Made by a program: the position numbers and the translations under genes. Shown piece after piece: positions 18,989 through 28,817 of a stretch of 64,000 bases of DNA (positions are counted from its first letter, which is position 1; each line of letters starts with the position of its first letter). The notes under the pieces were generated by a model. That model did not search any database, was not told where the DNA came from, and saw only the letters and a list, made by a program, of their open reading frames with translations. The stretch is from Terebella lapidaria. Taxonomy: Eukaryota; Annelida; Polychaeta; Terebellida; Terebellidae. The stretch is taken from the NCBI GenBank assembly GCA_949152475.1, contig OX424569.1:18947170-19011169 (forward strand). Reading direction: 5' to 3'.

Positions 18989-20590
18989 CCTGAATTTCTC
19001 TCAGCATTGCGCAGTTTGACTCAAATGTATGGCACCAGGAAAATGGGATTCTTGGATATGTTGCATCAAGTTAATTTGAATACTTTCATACCATTTAAAA
19101 ACGTTACCAGTACCACAGAAGTTAGGCAATGATAATCATCCCATTCGTAAACCTATCCTTCCAAAACAGTGTTTCAGAAATGACACGGTGCGAACCTCCT
19201 GAATATAATATCTTCAGGGGGTATCATGATAACAAATTTATTCATCAAGACAAATACCTATTCGTTTAATTTCTTTTCAATTCTTCGAGCTGTTTTCCAA
19301 CTTCCTTACAACAAAGTTCTGATCATTTTGTTCTTGAATGACCTGTCCCCCCTGGACGCAAACTCACAAGAATCGATCGAGTCTCGGCCTATTGTAAGCT
19401 CATTATCCCCTCCCCCATCCCCGCTCGAAAAACCATGCGGGATAGGTGGTCAAAGCCACATTTTGACCATATTCTGTACTTGGAAAGCCTGTGTTGACTA
19501 CATTGTTCAATATTTTTTATCAAATTGTGTGTAATATTGTGAATATCTACACAAATCGGTTGATCATAGGCCGCAATACATGAAGTGTTCAAGTTTTCTT
19601 TGATTTTGTGATTGCCGATTCGGGCAGCATATCCATGAACAATGCCTCGCAAATTCCATCTCTAACCCCTACTCTAACCCCATCAATTCGTTGCCCTATG
19701 TAATGTGTAAGCTACTTTGATCACGAAATGCGTACTTTATGTCAGGGAACAGGTCCCGCCTTGAACTCGCATTGACGAAATAAGGGTCATATACAGGTAA
19801 TTGGGACCTATTTAACGAATATACAATTGGCATCGGTGTTCCTATTACTGGCATATTACCGGAACTTTACAATCAGGAAATCACATTGGAAAATGTTCAA
19901 GCTAAAGACATGACATAATCGTCGAAAAAAACGGTCCCTGGACCCCACCCAGCCAGCGGGACCTATACCACGATTAGGCCTAATAGTCTGATTTGTGTTT
20001 GTTTATATACGCAACCAGCTTAATTTGTTTTGCTCATATAAGTGAAATATCAAACAAAACACTGTTTTCAGCTCAAAAATACATGTAGGTTGTTGTGAAT
20101 TACAACCTCTGATGAAGTTTTTGTGCACTGGATTCAAACGTCCTTAGGGTAAAAAATTACTATTCCATTTTTCTTTGGACGCACCAATAAATGTGAATAT
20201 TGGTGAAAAAAACTCATGACCTTTGTATACCGTATAGAAGTCCAGACAACGGATACAGTCCAGACAATTGTCCAGACAAAGAAGTACAATGAATACAATG
20301 CTGAACAAATAATACCCTCTGAAAGTGATAATCTGCTCATAGCGTCACAAGAATACTGATCACAAGAATACTTTATGAAATACACTTCTATTGTCTGCTT
20401 CAACTCACAGATAAGGTCATGCCAAAGTACATGTACATTTCAAATATTACAAACTGGGGTTATATTATATTGATATTGATATTGATACATAAGCCAATAT
20501 ATATCCAATGATTTCTTCCACTTGTTATGTAATTCACATGCATGTGAAGAATAAACTGGATAAAAAATGTAAAATATAACGAAATAACTT
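18989..20590. other. No gene recognised
   Basis: Non-coding. About 20180-20240 weakly matches 53215-53270 ('TATTGGT..AAAAACTCATGA..TTTGTAT'), so the old duplication probably begins before block 2. Confidence 0.45.
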
Positions 20591-20594
20591 AAGC

Positions 20595-21205
20595 CAATAG
20601 AACAATGGTCAGTAGTATGGAAGCTTTTTGTATCATACAACATATACCACTGACAGCCTCACCAGTATACAGCATTGGTGTGAGTAGTTATCAGGTTCCT
20701 GAAGATCAATGTAACACAATATCTGGGAGATATGCTGTATCTAGTGGTGATGATTGTGTAACTTGGCTCGCAGTAGGTGAGAAGGTTACCGGTCGATGGA
20801 TACTCTCGAACCTGTGTGACAGGAACAACTCTCAAACGAACTGTACCTGGGGCACATTATGGAATAATTCTGTTCTCCAGTTACGCGTCTGTTACCAATG
20901 ACAACCTTCAGGGATTTCAACCAACTGCCGTCACAGTATCAGTAGGTAATGAGAAATAGTCTGTCTTGGACATAGCAAATGGTACTCAATAACACCTGAG
21001 GTGGCATCACCTTTAGTGCCATATACTGAGTCGAAACAACACACTTTGATGTGAATGTGAAGGAAAACGGGTAGTGATGGAACTGTTCTGGAGAATCTGA
21101 CTAAGCTCACAGCACGAGGCAGAATCCACAAGTAGCATGCTGTGGCATTTGTCTGCTCCCCATCAATTTGTCAGCTACACTATAACCCTTGCACTTAAAG
21201 GGAAA
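20595..21205 (+). repeat. Segmental duplication block 2, copy A (partner about 53530-54175)
   Basis: Long collinear similarity by eye: 'GTAGTTATCAGGTTCCTGAA', 'TGTGTAACTTGGCTCGCAGTA', 'CGAACTGTA', 'GAGGTGGCAT' and 'GGAGAATCTGACTAAGC' occur in the same order in both. Neither copy keeps a convincing reading frame; the 98-codon frame at 20605-20901 is not preserved in the partner, so coding is unlikely. Confidence 0.8.
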
Positions 21206-22300
21206 TTATTTGAATGAAGAAAAGTGTTCATCGGAAGACAAACGGCTGAGAAGATGTAAAGTAACGATGTTCAAATGTGTGAATCAGATTTCAAATATGT
21301 GCACAGGCGTGTCATTGTGCATATTCTGACACGTCTACGGTATGCTTGAACAAGTGCCGTTAGTATGTTCTGTGCATTGATATTGAGTGAGTATGTATAT
21401 ATTATAGAAAAAAATTCACTCATGTTTGTTGACAGTGAGCACATGATGTTTTTGAGGAACTTGACAGTGTTAGGAATCTCATTTAATCTCACAATCATTC
21501 GTACATCTTATTTCACCAAACCATATCAAACTCTCGCTGAACCGTCAGGTGTCTCCTTTCAAATGATGCAGGAGTCAAGAACAACTAAAGTAAACTCGTT
21601 TGTAAAACCAGAGCTGATCAACATTTGTGCATCACTGTGATGACGTGAAGTCGTATCAAGAAAATAGTTTTGGTCATTCTTCTAATAATAATAACTGACG
21701 TTTATTCCGCTCGACGGTCTTTGTGAAAGGATTCATACACATTTATATTCTCCTGGTTTGGTTGTGGCACTTTTGTGATGTAATGTCACATCATATAGAC
21801 TCAATACACACCAATCCAAACCTATCGCTGCTATCACAATATGCTTCTTGTAGAGCTCTGTCGATGAATTAGTTAGCAGGCCTAACAAGTCTGGCTTCCG
21901 ATGGTTGTGTCTTCTGAATAAATAATCGTTTGTGATTATTAAAGGTGATTTTTGATCATGAATTGTTTGGTTTACTTAGTTTTTAAAATGTATATATGAC
22001 TACTATCAACACCTATCAAGAAGGTCCAATACTTATGCTCTGACATCGGCTCTGTATACCTTGTCAATCTTGTTCTTTTATTCATTATTTAACATTTTTT
22101 ATGTTATGTTCTCTGGTATGTAAGTATTTTTATGATATTCCTTAAAACAAAGTCGTAATGTGTTGCTTATCATGGCAAACTACTTTTGACCTTAAATGAT
22201 ATTGAAGATCTGTGACAGAACAATAGTTCACACTTCATTTCAAATGAATTTAAGACATTTGAATAGATTTTAAGACAGTTGAATATATACTTCACAAAAG
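21206..22300. other. No gene recognised; present only in copy A of the duplication
   Basis: About 1.1 kb separates blocks 2 and 3 here but only about 30 bp separates them in the second copy, so this is either an insertion here or a loss there. AT-rich, no motif recognised. Confidence 0.5.
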
Positions 22301-22304
22301 AATC

Positions 22305-22620
22305 ACCATTCTGCATTCTATTTTGAATGTGTTCCTGGGCAGTGTTTTTCATTTGAGGCAGTCGGGGTATTTGTCAGGCAGAGATCAAATCCGTGGGAAA
22401 ATAATCAACGAAAGCCACAATAATTCAACAAAACAATGGCCAATTACAGTCTACAGACCGAGATAAGACGTCCTCACGGAAGGCTTCAGCACTGCAGAGT
22501 TATTGTGATGGAGCTGAATTCGACTCGGGTAATTCGGCAGTTCACAGTCGTCAATATGTCACAAGGGATGGGGAGGGTTTAGTTAATTGGTCATTATCTT
22601 TATACGGAAACTGCCATGAG
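22305..22620 (+). repeat. Segmental duplication block 3, copy A (partner about 54205-54480)
   Basis: Shared in order: 'TCTGCATT.TATTTT.AATGTGTT', 'TATTTGTCAG.CAGA', 'AACAATGGCCAAT', 'CTTCA.CACTGCAGA' and 'GGGGAGGGTTTAGTTAATTGG' against 'GGTGAAGATTCATTTATTGG'. Diverged, non-coding. Confidence 0.75.
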
Positions 22621-23417
22621 CTAAATTCGCGTTTATGAGATCCGTTGTCACAAAAATATGTAAGTATTACATATATTCTGACAAGTACATATATTCAAAC
22701 TGAATATACCACTATTAAAGCATCACGTGTCGAGTGCACAGTGTTACATACTAGTGATCGATATTTTACCAGTTACCTGTGAAAAGTAGGAATGCATTAT
22801 AGCGAAGATATGTCAATACAAAGTCAACTAACACTGGAACGCGTATTGATGAGTTCATGTGACCATGTAGTGAATATCACCAAAATAGTCAGCAACATGG
22901 TGCTGGAGTTTTTATAGTCACATAAAATAATGATTGATAATCATCATAGTTGAACATTGAACAATGTGGCCCAATTTCATAAAGTGTACAGTGTAATACT
23001 AACATGTCTGAAATACATACAAACTATTAACATTGATATTGTTTAAAGAGTTTGATGTTGTTTCGATTGTCAATTCAAATTTGAGCCACAGGTGACTGAT
23101 GATTTGGATATCGGACTATCGGTAGTTGTACATGAATGAGTTTAGTCAGGATTGCTTTGACAAATCATTGCTGCAATTCAGTTTGAGTAGAATGAAATAC
23201 TGCAGTAGAATGAAATACTGGTACATAATTCATGTGTTCTGCTAGAGGCGAATGATTGCTAGCGACACGTTATCACGGCGCAGGTGCTCAAGCAGATCTC
23301 ACTACTTCACACAAAGAGAATGGATCTTGACATTCAATGGAGTCCGATTTAAGTGCCTGAATATTTCAACATTTTCAGTTGCTAGTTTTACACGTGAATG
23401 AATATAACGGTAGGTGC
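22621..23417. other. No gene recognised up to the LTR element
   Basis: Non-coding; a short duplication of 'TAGAATGAAATACTG' lies near 23187-23221. Confidence 0.45.
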
Positions 23418-23421
23418 ATTA

Positions 23422-24178
23422 TGTGATAAATATCGTTCTATGGCCGATATTAGGCCGAAATGTCTGTGATCGCTGTGCTAAATCACAAGGCCGGCAGTAG
23501 CAGTTCAATAGTTTATTTGGGATGAAAGCCGACAATGTCTCAATCACACTACAAGGCCGCAAACACACCTACGTCCGGTGATTTCCCCAGTCGACAATAC
23601 TATATCCTCGATATTTAGTCCTTTGAACAATCCAACATATGAATATCACAGTTCAATATCTAGTAGTCCTCGTGTTAGGCCTTCGCTTTACAATCACGGC
23701 CACAACTTAGAAACACGTCTGCTCATGAGGACATCCACTTCTCAACTCTTAGCAAAACTGTGTGGCCGGCAACATGTGGTGTAGACTTTCCCGCCAAATG
23801 CATGCGGTGTTGTGATTGGTCATGTATGTGCTGATGTGTGCTGATCTCACCGGGAAAGTGGGTTTCCCCGGCGCGTGAACGAGACTTGTTATGCTTATAT
23901 CTGTGCACGTGATGTGAGCGGTGGGTGTGTCATGTTCTATGTTTAGAAGTTGGTGCTTGTGAAGGTCAAGGCCGAAACTAACTGGGTCGATGTACCGAAT
24001 GAATAAGGCCGCAAGTGCATGTGGATTGACCTGTGTATGTAACCATGACTACATGGAGTTTATGCTTGTGATCGTATAGTCTGTACCTGTCCTGTATGTA
24101 AGTCATGTAGAATGAATGTTTGTTGTGGAATATGTATGCGCGGGAGGGACGGGGGTTACAGTCGCTAAAATTACTACA
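23422..24178 (-). repeat. 3' LTR of gypsy element B
   Basis: 757 bp, + strand 'TGTGATAAAT...AATTACTACA', so TG...CA ends on either strand. It matches 36004-36760 base for base except for about one position near 23674. It contains several GGCCGA or GGCCGG words. Because LTRs start out identical, it marks a recent insertion. Confidence 0.95.
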
Positions 24179-24191
24179 TTACACCCCTTCA
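24179..24191 (-). promoter_or_regulatory. Polypurine tract of element B (plus-strand primer site)
   Basis: Directly before the 3' LTR in the sense of the element, the minus strand reads 'TGAAGGGGTGTAA'. Such purine tracts prime second-strand synthesis in LTR retrotransposons. The same 11-mer TGAAGGGGTGT recurs three times at the start of pol. Confidence 0.75.
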
Positions 24192-24757
24192 TTAATTCTA
24201 CGCCCTCGGAATTACCCTACCCGGACCCTACCGTCGCCAAAAACTAACAATAAAAGCTAAAAAGTCCTACAAGGTCAAACCCCAACACTCACACACACAC
24301 GCCGCGCGACAATGGTAAAACACTTCATACAATAAAAATTCTAACCGTCAAAATAAACGTCATCAGTCAGTCCGTCAATAGTCGCTACGATGATACATTT
24401 ACACATACATGCACAACAACGAATGATGAGATATGAATGGAATGTATGAACAAAACTCCTCGACGTTTCAAAGTGAAACGGAAACTAATTTAGAGTCTAT
24501 AAACTGAAAAAGAATTGTCTGGATTAACCTTAACTAAATTACATGAATAAAATACCGTGACTAGGATAACTATTTACAAATTTTGGCCGACATAATCAGG
24601 ATGATCATCGTGACCAGGATTTCTCCGAGTCACTTTCTGTCATCAGGCCGACACAATGAAAGGCCGATACATCACTAGTCCTGCGTGACCAGGATTTCCA
24701 GGGGCCGACACAATCGAGGCCGGCAATTGTCTGTTTGTCACCACTGGGCCGAAACGT
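24192..24757 (-). other. 3' untranslated region of element B
   Basis: About 570 bp between the ORF4 stop and the purine tract; no frame. GGCCGA words cluster at 24580-24760. A short ACACAC patch lies near 24290. Confidence 0.7.
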
Positions 24758-26092
24758 TCACTCCTTCTGGCCTCGCTTGCCAGCAGGAGGTGGTGGTGGT
24801 GCCGGCGACGCCTGCCGCATCAATTGTTGTTGCTCCTCTGGTGGCAGACGGGGCAAAATTGACACGATAGTGGCGAGCAGGTCGCCCGGGATAGTGGTAC
24901 CCGAGTCACTTTGTGTCGCGGCCGTATCCGTCGAGGTCGAAACTGGGGCCGACTGTTCCAGGTGTGTCACCCGGGCACGTAACTGTACATTTTCCTGCCG
25001 CAAATCCTCATTTTCATCCTCGAGCCGATGTAACTGCCGGCGTAAGTGGTCGGTCTCTTCCTCGAGCCGATCAGGGAAGGTCGGGAGATGCCGTTCGTGA
25101 AGGACTCCCATCCCGAATCCCACAGAGAGGCCGTTATATTCAGTCTGCCGAATATGTTGGTCCATGGCTTCTAGATAGAAGCGCCGGATCTCCCGAAAAT
25201 GTTGGTGCGCCATGTCGTCGGCGCGGGCCAAATATAAAGTCGGAAGATGCTCGCTCTTCCGGGCCGGCAAGATCAACGGGTCAGCGTTGTGGGCCGCCTG
25301 GGCGATATGGGACTCCCAGTGCTCCTCGTGGACACGGGGAAGATTCGGAAGCTGGTTCGCTTCCCGACTCCTGAGTGGGTTGGCCAGATCCGGGTTCTGC
25401 CCTGGCAGGGCCTGTAGGCCGGGAAGCATACGAGTCGACAACCGAGTCCCGTGCTGCTGCACGAATTGGATGTCAGCCGAAAACTCTCCTGAGCCGTGAA
25501 ACGGCAGCCGTTCATCCAAGTCTCTGTGGAGAGGTTCCAGAGACTCAGGCTCGTCGTATTGTAGCCGCGGCCGATCAGCGGTCGAATCCTTAGTGACGAC
25601 CGTCTGTATGATCTCCATGCTGCCGTCCAGATATGGAGGTTCGTCCGTCTGAAGAACCGTTCGCCTGGACGGAAGGGGCGAATCCTCGCGGTCGCTGACC
25701 GAGGCCGAAATCGATTCCTGGCGGGGTTCCTCCGCAGCCGGCTGTAGAGGTGGAGGAGAGTCCCGCGGCTGGGCCGTAACTTCTTTCCGGTCGGTCTCCT
25801 GACCTGTCGGAGGCGTTGCCGACAAAGGAGGGAATTCCTCCGGTGGGGGAACCAATCCTTCCCTCACGCGATAGTCTGTTACATTTGTCGCCGTAGGCCG
25901 CTCTACCACAAGTTTCCGTGGGATAATATCCGAAGGCCGAGTCTGCACCTGAGCCGTCACAGGAGTGGACTGAGCCGATGGCTCCGAAACCACGGAGCTG
26001 GGAGGCTTGAGTGCGTCCGTCTGATAAGCGACTGGCCGAGTAAAGAATATCGTGCTAGGCCGACGTACGGTCACCCAGCGATTCATCGCCAT
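24758..26092 (-). CDS. Element B ORF4: coiled-coil protein of unknown function
   Basis: 444 codons. The first ATG overlaps the ORF3 stop within the ten bases ATGGCGATGA (26092-26083), an arrangement that suggests coupled termination and re-initiation. The N-terminal half is proline-, serine- and acid-rich and probably disordered. A middle part (about residues 195-330) is richer in His, Arg and Leu, and a leucine/glutamate/arginine-rich coiled coil ('LRRQLHRLEDENEDLRQENV' region) lies at about 340-382. The end has a polyproline run and a basic 'GKRGQKE' tail. No membrane segment, signal peptide or enzyme motif was seen, so it is not an envelope. It corresponds in position and type to the C-terminal part of the single ORF3 of element A. 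Confidence 0.75.
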   Translation of the reverse strand: MAMNRWVTVRRPSTIFFTRPVAYQTDALKPPSSVVSEPSAQSTPVTAQVQTRPSDIIPRKLVVERPTATNVTDYRVREGLVPPPEEFPPLSATPPTGQETDRKEVTAQPRDSPPPLQPAAEEPRQESISASVSDREDSPLPSRRTVLQTDEPPYLDGSMEIIQTVVTKDSTADRPRLQYDEPESLEPLHRDLDERLPFHGSGEFSADIQFVQQHGTRLSTRMLPGLQALPGQNPDLANPLRSREANQLPNLPRVHEEHWESHIAQAAHNADPLILPARKSEHLPTLYLARADDMAHQHFREIRRFYLEAMDQHIRQTEYNGLSVGFGMGVLHERHLPTFPDRLEEETDHLRRQLHRLEDENEDLRQENVQLRARVTHLEQSAPVSTSTDTAATQSDSGTTIPGDLLATIVSILPRLPPEEQQQLMRQASPAPPPPPAGKRGQKE

Positions 26093-27453
26093 GATGTCGT
26101 TACCATCCGAGCTAGGCGATCCTCCTCCGCTCGGGTTGAAGGCCGAAGGTATTCAAGGCGTCGGAGCACTTGATGAATTTCCGGGGCCGAATTCGGGGGG
26201 TACTGGTCGAACAGTGGAGGCGCCATGTGCCAAATCCCGAAAGTCAATACTCTGTTGACATCCCGTCGGAAGATTGGAATGTCGGCCGGAACACGTGGGG
26301 GCCGGTAATTTGGGCTGGGCTGCATGTCTACGCGGCAGCGTAGCGCGAACCGTTGCAGCATAGGGCCGGAAGCGTTGAGCTGTCCCTGCTCAAACAGCGG
26401 GAGAAGGCCGACGTGAGTCTGAGTCGCCTCACTCAGGTGCCGGATCATGTCCTCCGACGTGAGCGTGACGAAATTGTCTTTGGCCGGACAGACGAAAAAT
26501 CGCAGGAGCGGAAAATGGTACGCCAGGACGTGGGCGTCCAAATCCGAGGCCGAACGGAACGGTCCACGTCGAGGTACCGTTGGCCATATCCTCCCTGCCT
26601 CTCCATCCTCCTCTCCGATGCAGAAAGGACACAGATAACGGCCGTCTTCTCTCCTTAGTGGTTCCAAGGTCGCCAAATTACCCTCCGTCAGCCGTGAGGG
26701 TGCGCCGAAATTATGTTCATGGCCGTAACCATCATGCCGATTCCGAAGATGGAACGGAACGTCATTCCAATCAATCGGCCGAGCTCCGTACGGGGTGATT
26801 GGGGCCGGAACTAGAGCCATGAGCTCCGATATCTGGCGACGATAAGCCGAAGCACGCGTCACAGGGCCGGAACTAGCGCGTCGTGAATTTCGCGCCGACG
26901 GGTGAAGATTTCTGCCGGACGATGAACTTGCTGACGAGGCCGAAGACTGTGCCGGTGACGTGACAGCACGGGGCCGAACTACCGGCGTTGTTGAGGCCGA
27001 AGATACTGGGGCAGGTTCGATTGGTGTTATCGCCTGCCGAGCGGGAGCCGATTTTGCCGAGCTGGCGGCTTCCGCCGCGCGTTGAGCCTCCAAGGCTCGA
27101 CGTACAATTTCTCCACCTTCCTCTAACTGCCGAAAACGATCCGGGTCGTCCTCTGAGGTCGGACTCGGGGTGTGCCGGGAGCCGCGTTGCGCCAGCCTTG
27201 CCATGATTTGGTATCGTGGCTGTTTCTTTGAGCCGGAAGCCGTAACTGCTTGTTCCGAACTAGGTTCGGGGCCGATAGCGGACATTTCATCGTCCGTCAA
27301 CACGATGGGGTTGTCTTGCTCGTCTCCTCGTTCAACAACCTCGACCGTTAACTTAGTGCCGTCAAATTTGATAGATCGGGGCCGACTATCAGCGGAGCCG
27401 TCACTGTCTTTATCATTACTCGGCTTATCCGCCATGGCGGAAGCCGCAAACAA
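26083..27453 (-). CDS. Element B ORF3: putative zinc-finger protein
   Basis: 456 codons in the place where other gypsy elements may have an envelope gene. The start is acidic ('DKDSDGSADS', 'IVLTDDEMSAIG'), followed by a long low-complexity Ser/Ala/Pro region (about 95-215). A Cys/His region at about 270-345 ('YLCPFC' ... 'DAHVLAYH', then 'FFVCP' ... 'MIRHLSEATQTH') looks like one or two C2H2-like fingers with unusual spacing. The last 100 residues are rich in Pro and Arg. No signal peptide or membrane segment. The order acidic start, finger, then coiled coil in the next ORF parallels ORF3 of element A. Nucleic-acid binding is inferred, not shown. The longest possible start is used; a second ATG lies 7 codons in ('MADKPSN'). 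Confidence 0.75.
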   Translation of the reverse strand: MFAASAMADKPSNDKDSDGSADSRPRSIKFDGTKLTVEVVERGDEQDNPIVLTDDEMSAIGPEPSSEQAVTASGSKKQPRYQIMARLAQRGSRHTPSPTSEDDPDRFRQLEEGGEIVRRALEAQRAAEAASSAKSAPARQAITPIEPAPVSSASTTPVVRPRAVTSPAQSSASSASSSSGRNLHPSARNSRRASSGPVTRASAYRRQISELMALVPAPITPYGARPIDWNDVPFHLRNRHDGYGHEHNFGAPSRLTEGNLATLEPLRREDGRYLCPFCIGEEDGEAGRIWPTVPRRGPFRSASDLDAHVLAYHFPLLRFFVCPAKDNFVTLTSEDMIRHLSEATQTHVGLLPLFEQGQLNASGPMLQRFALRCRVDMQPSPNYRPPRVPADIPIFRRDVNRVLTFGIWHMAPPLFDQYPPNSAPEIHQVLRRLEYLRPSTRAEEDRLARMVTTSWR

Positions 27454-28817
27454 ATGTCACTTCACACAGCTAGGCCGACCGTAATGTTTATCCCAAATAT
27501 CCGACAACTATTCACAAACTTCACCAGTTCAATGTCATTAAATGCCACGTAATTATCCGATAAATGTTCCGAACCAGTACAAAGTTTTTCTCCGTATCTG
27601 ACCGAGCTCCTGCTACTTCAGAAGTTCAGGCGCAAATGACCTACTTGCCGTTAATTTCCACTGCCGTACACTGAGATGCTTATCTGTATCCCAATTCCAC
27701 GAATCGGGCCGGGGGGCGCTCTCTGCCGATATACAAAAACGTCTTTACGCTGTATCCCATTGTTCCAAGTGTATCTGCAACAAGGCGGGCCGTCGTCAGG
27801 GAAACGCTGGTACGATCTCTCTCTGACCTATTTGGGTCAGTCCATTACGACAGTAGGGGGATCCTCACACTGTCCATTTTTCCGAATGTCCGTCTGCCGT
27901 CCCCTGGATTACACATTCCTATACATTGTCTATTTGTGCTAATCGACTGTTCAAATTACTGGGCTCTTTTTGCCCGACGACTCACTATTGTCTTTATCAG
28001 GGGAGATTTCATGTGGGTGCTGTAAACAGCTTAAATGTTTATTTGCGCTCGTGCGAACCTTGTGAACTGATTCTTTGATCGTTCCTTTTCTCCCTAAGTT
28101 AGCGCACAATAAACCAACGGCCGAATTGCTGTTTCACAGACGACACACAGTTATTAAAGGCTGAGACATTAATGTCAATCACTCACAGGGGCGGACTTCG
28201 TTCCATTCATTTTCAGCCAGTTCACAAGACAACGGGGCCGCTAATATTGTCGGGGTCGAAATTGCAATGATCAGGGTCGGTCACACCGTGGCGCTTTGAA
28301 TATTTTTGGGTGATGAATTTGATGACAGGCCGCATCTTGGTATGATAGCTATTTAGTGACTGGTTCCCGTACCACTGGGCCGTTCCTCCGAATACTACAT
28401 GGAGTGGGTAGAGGCTCGGTCGACGCATACCCCGGAACGAATCACACTACCACCTCTTCGACAACTAAGTGGCCTTACTCACGGCGTGACATGAATTATT
28501 ATCCTCTTCGGCTGGCACATGGATAGAATCTGACATGATAATCTTAGTTAGTGCGTAACACACGCGGAACAATAGCATACGTTATACGGGGTCGAAACAC
28601 ATATCATAATGCAATCAATTTTTCACCAGCATCGTAATTATGAAATCATATCAAGTGTATATATGTCAAATTCGCCTCACTGACATCTTGTACATATTAA
28701 ATGCATATATATTGTTATTGTAATATATTATAATATTATGGGAAAGACATGATATCATAGTTCATTAGACATGCATAATTCACCATCAATAGCATCAATC
28801 AGATAACAAGGCCGGGG
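27454..28817 (-). other. 1.36-kb untranslated interval between pol and ORF3 of element B
   Basis: No frame of note in the sense strand (one of 68 codons at 28222-28428). Its length, and the distance of ORF3 from the 5' LTR, mean ORF3 and ORF4 would need a spliced or internally started RNA. I could not single out a splice acceptor or TATA box with confidence. Confidence 0.6.

Noticed and set aside
20605-20901. 98-codon frame with several Cys residues as a host gene
   Set aside because: The duplicated copy at 53.5 kb does not keep the frame, so selection on a protein is unlikely.
24758-26092. ORF4 as an envelope gene
   Set aside because: No signal peptide, no membrane anchor, no Cys-rich ectodomain; the visible features are disorder and a coiled coil.
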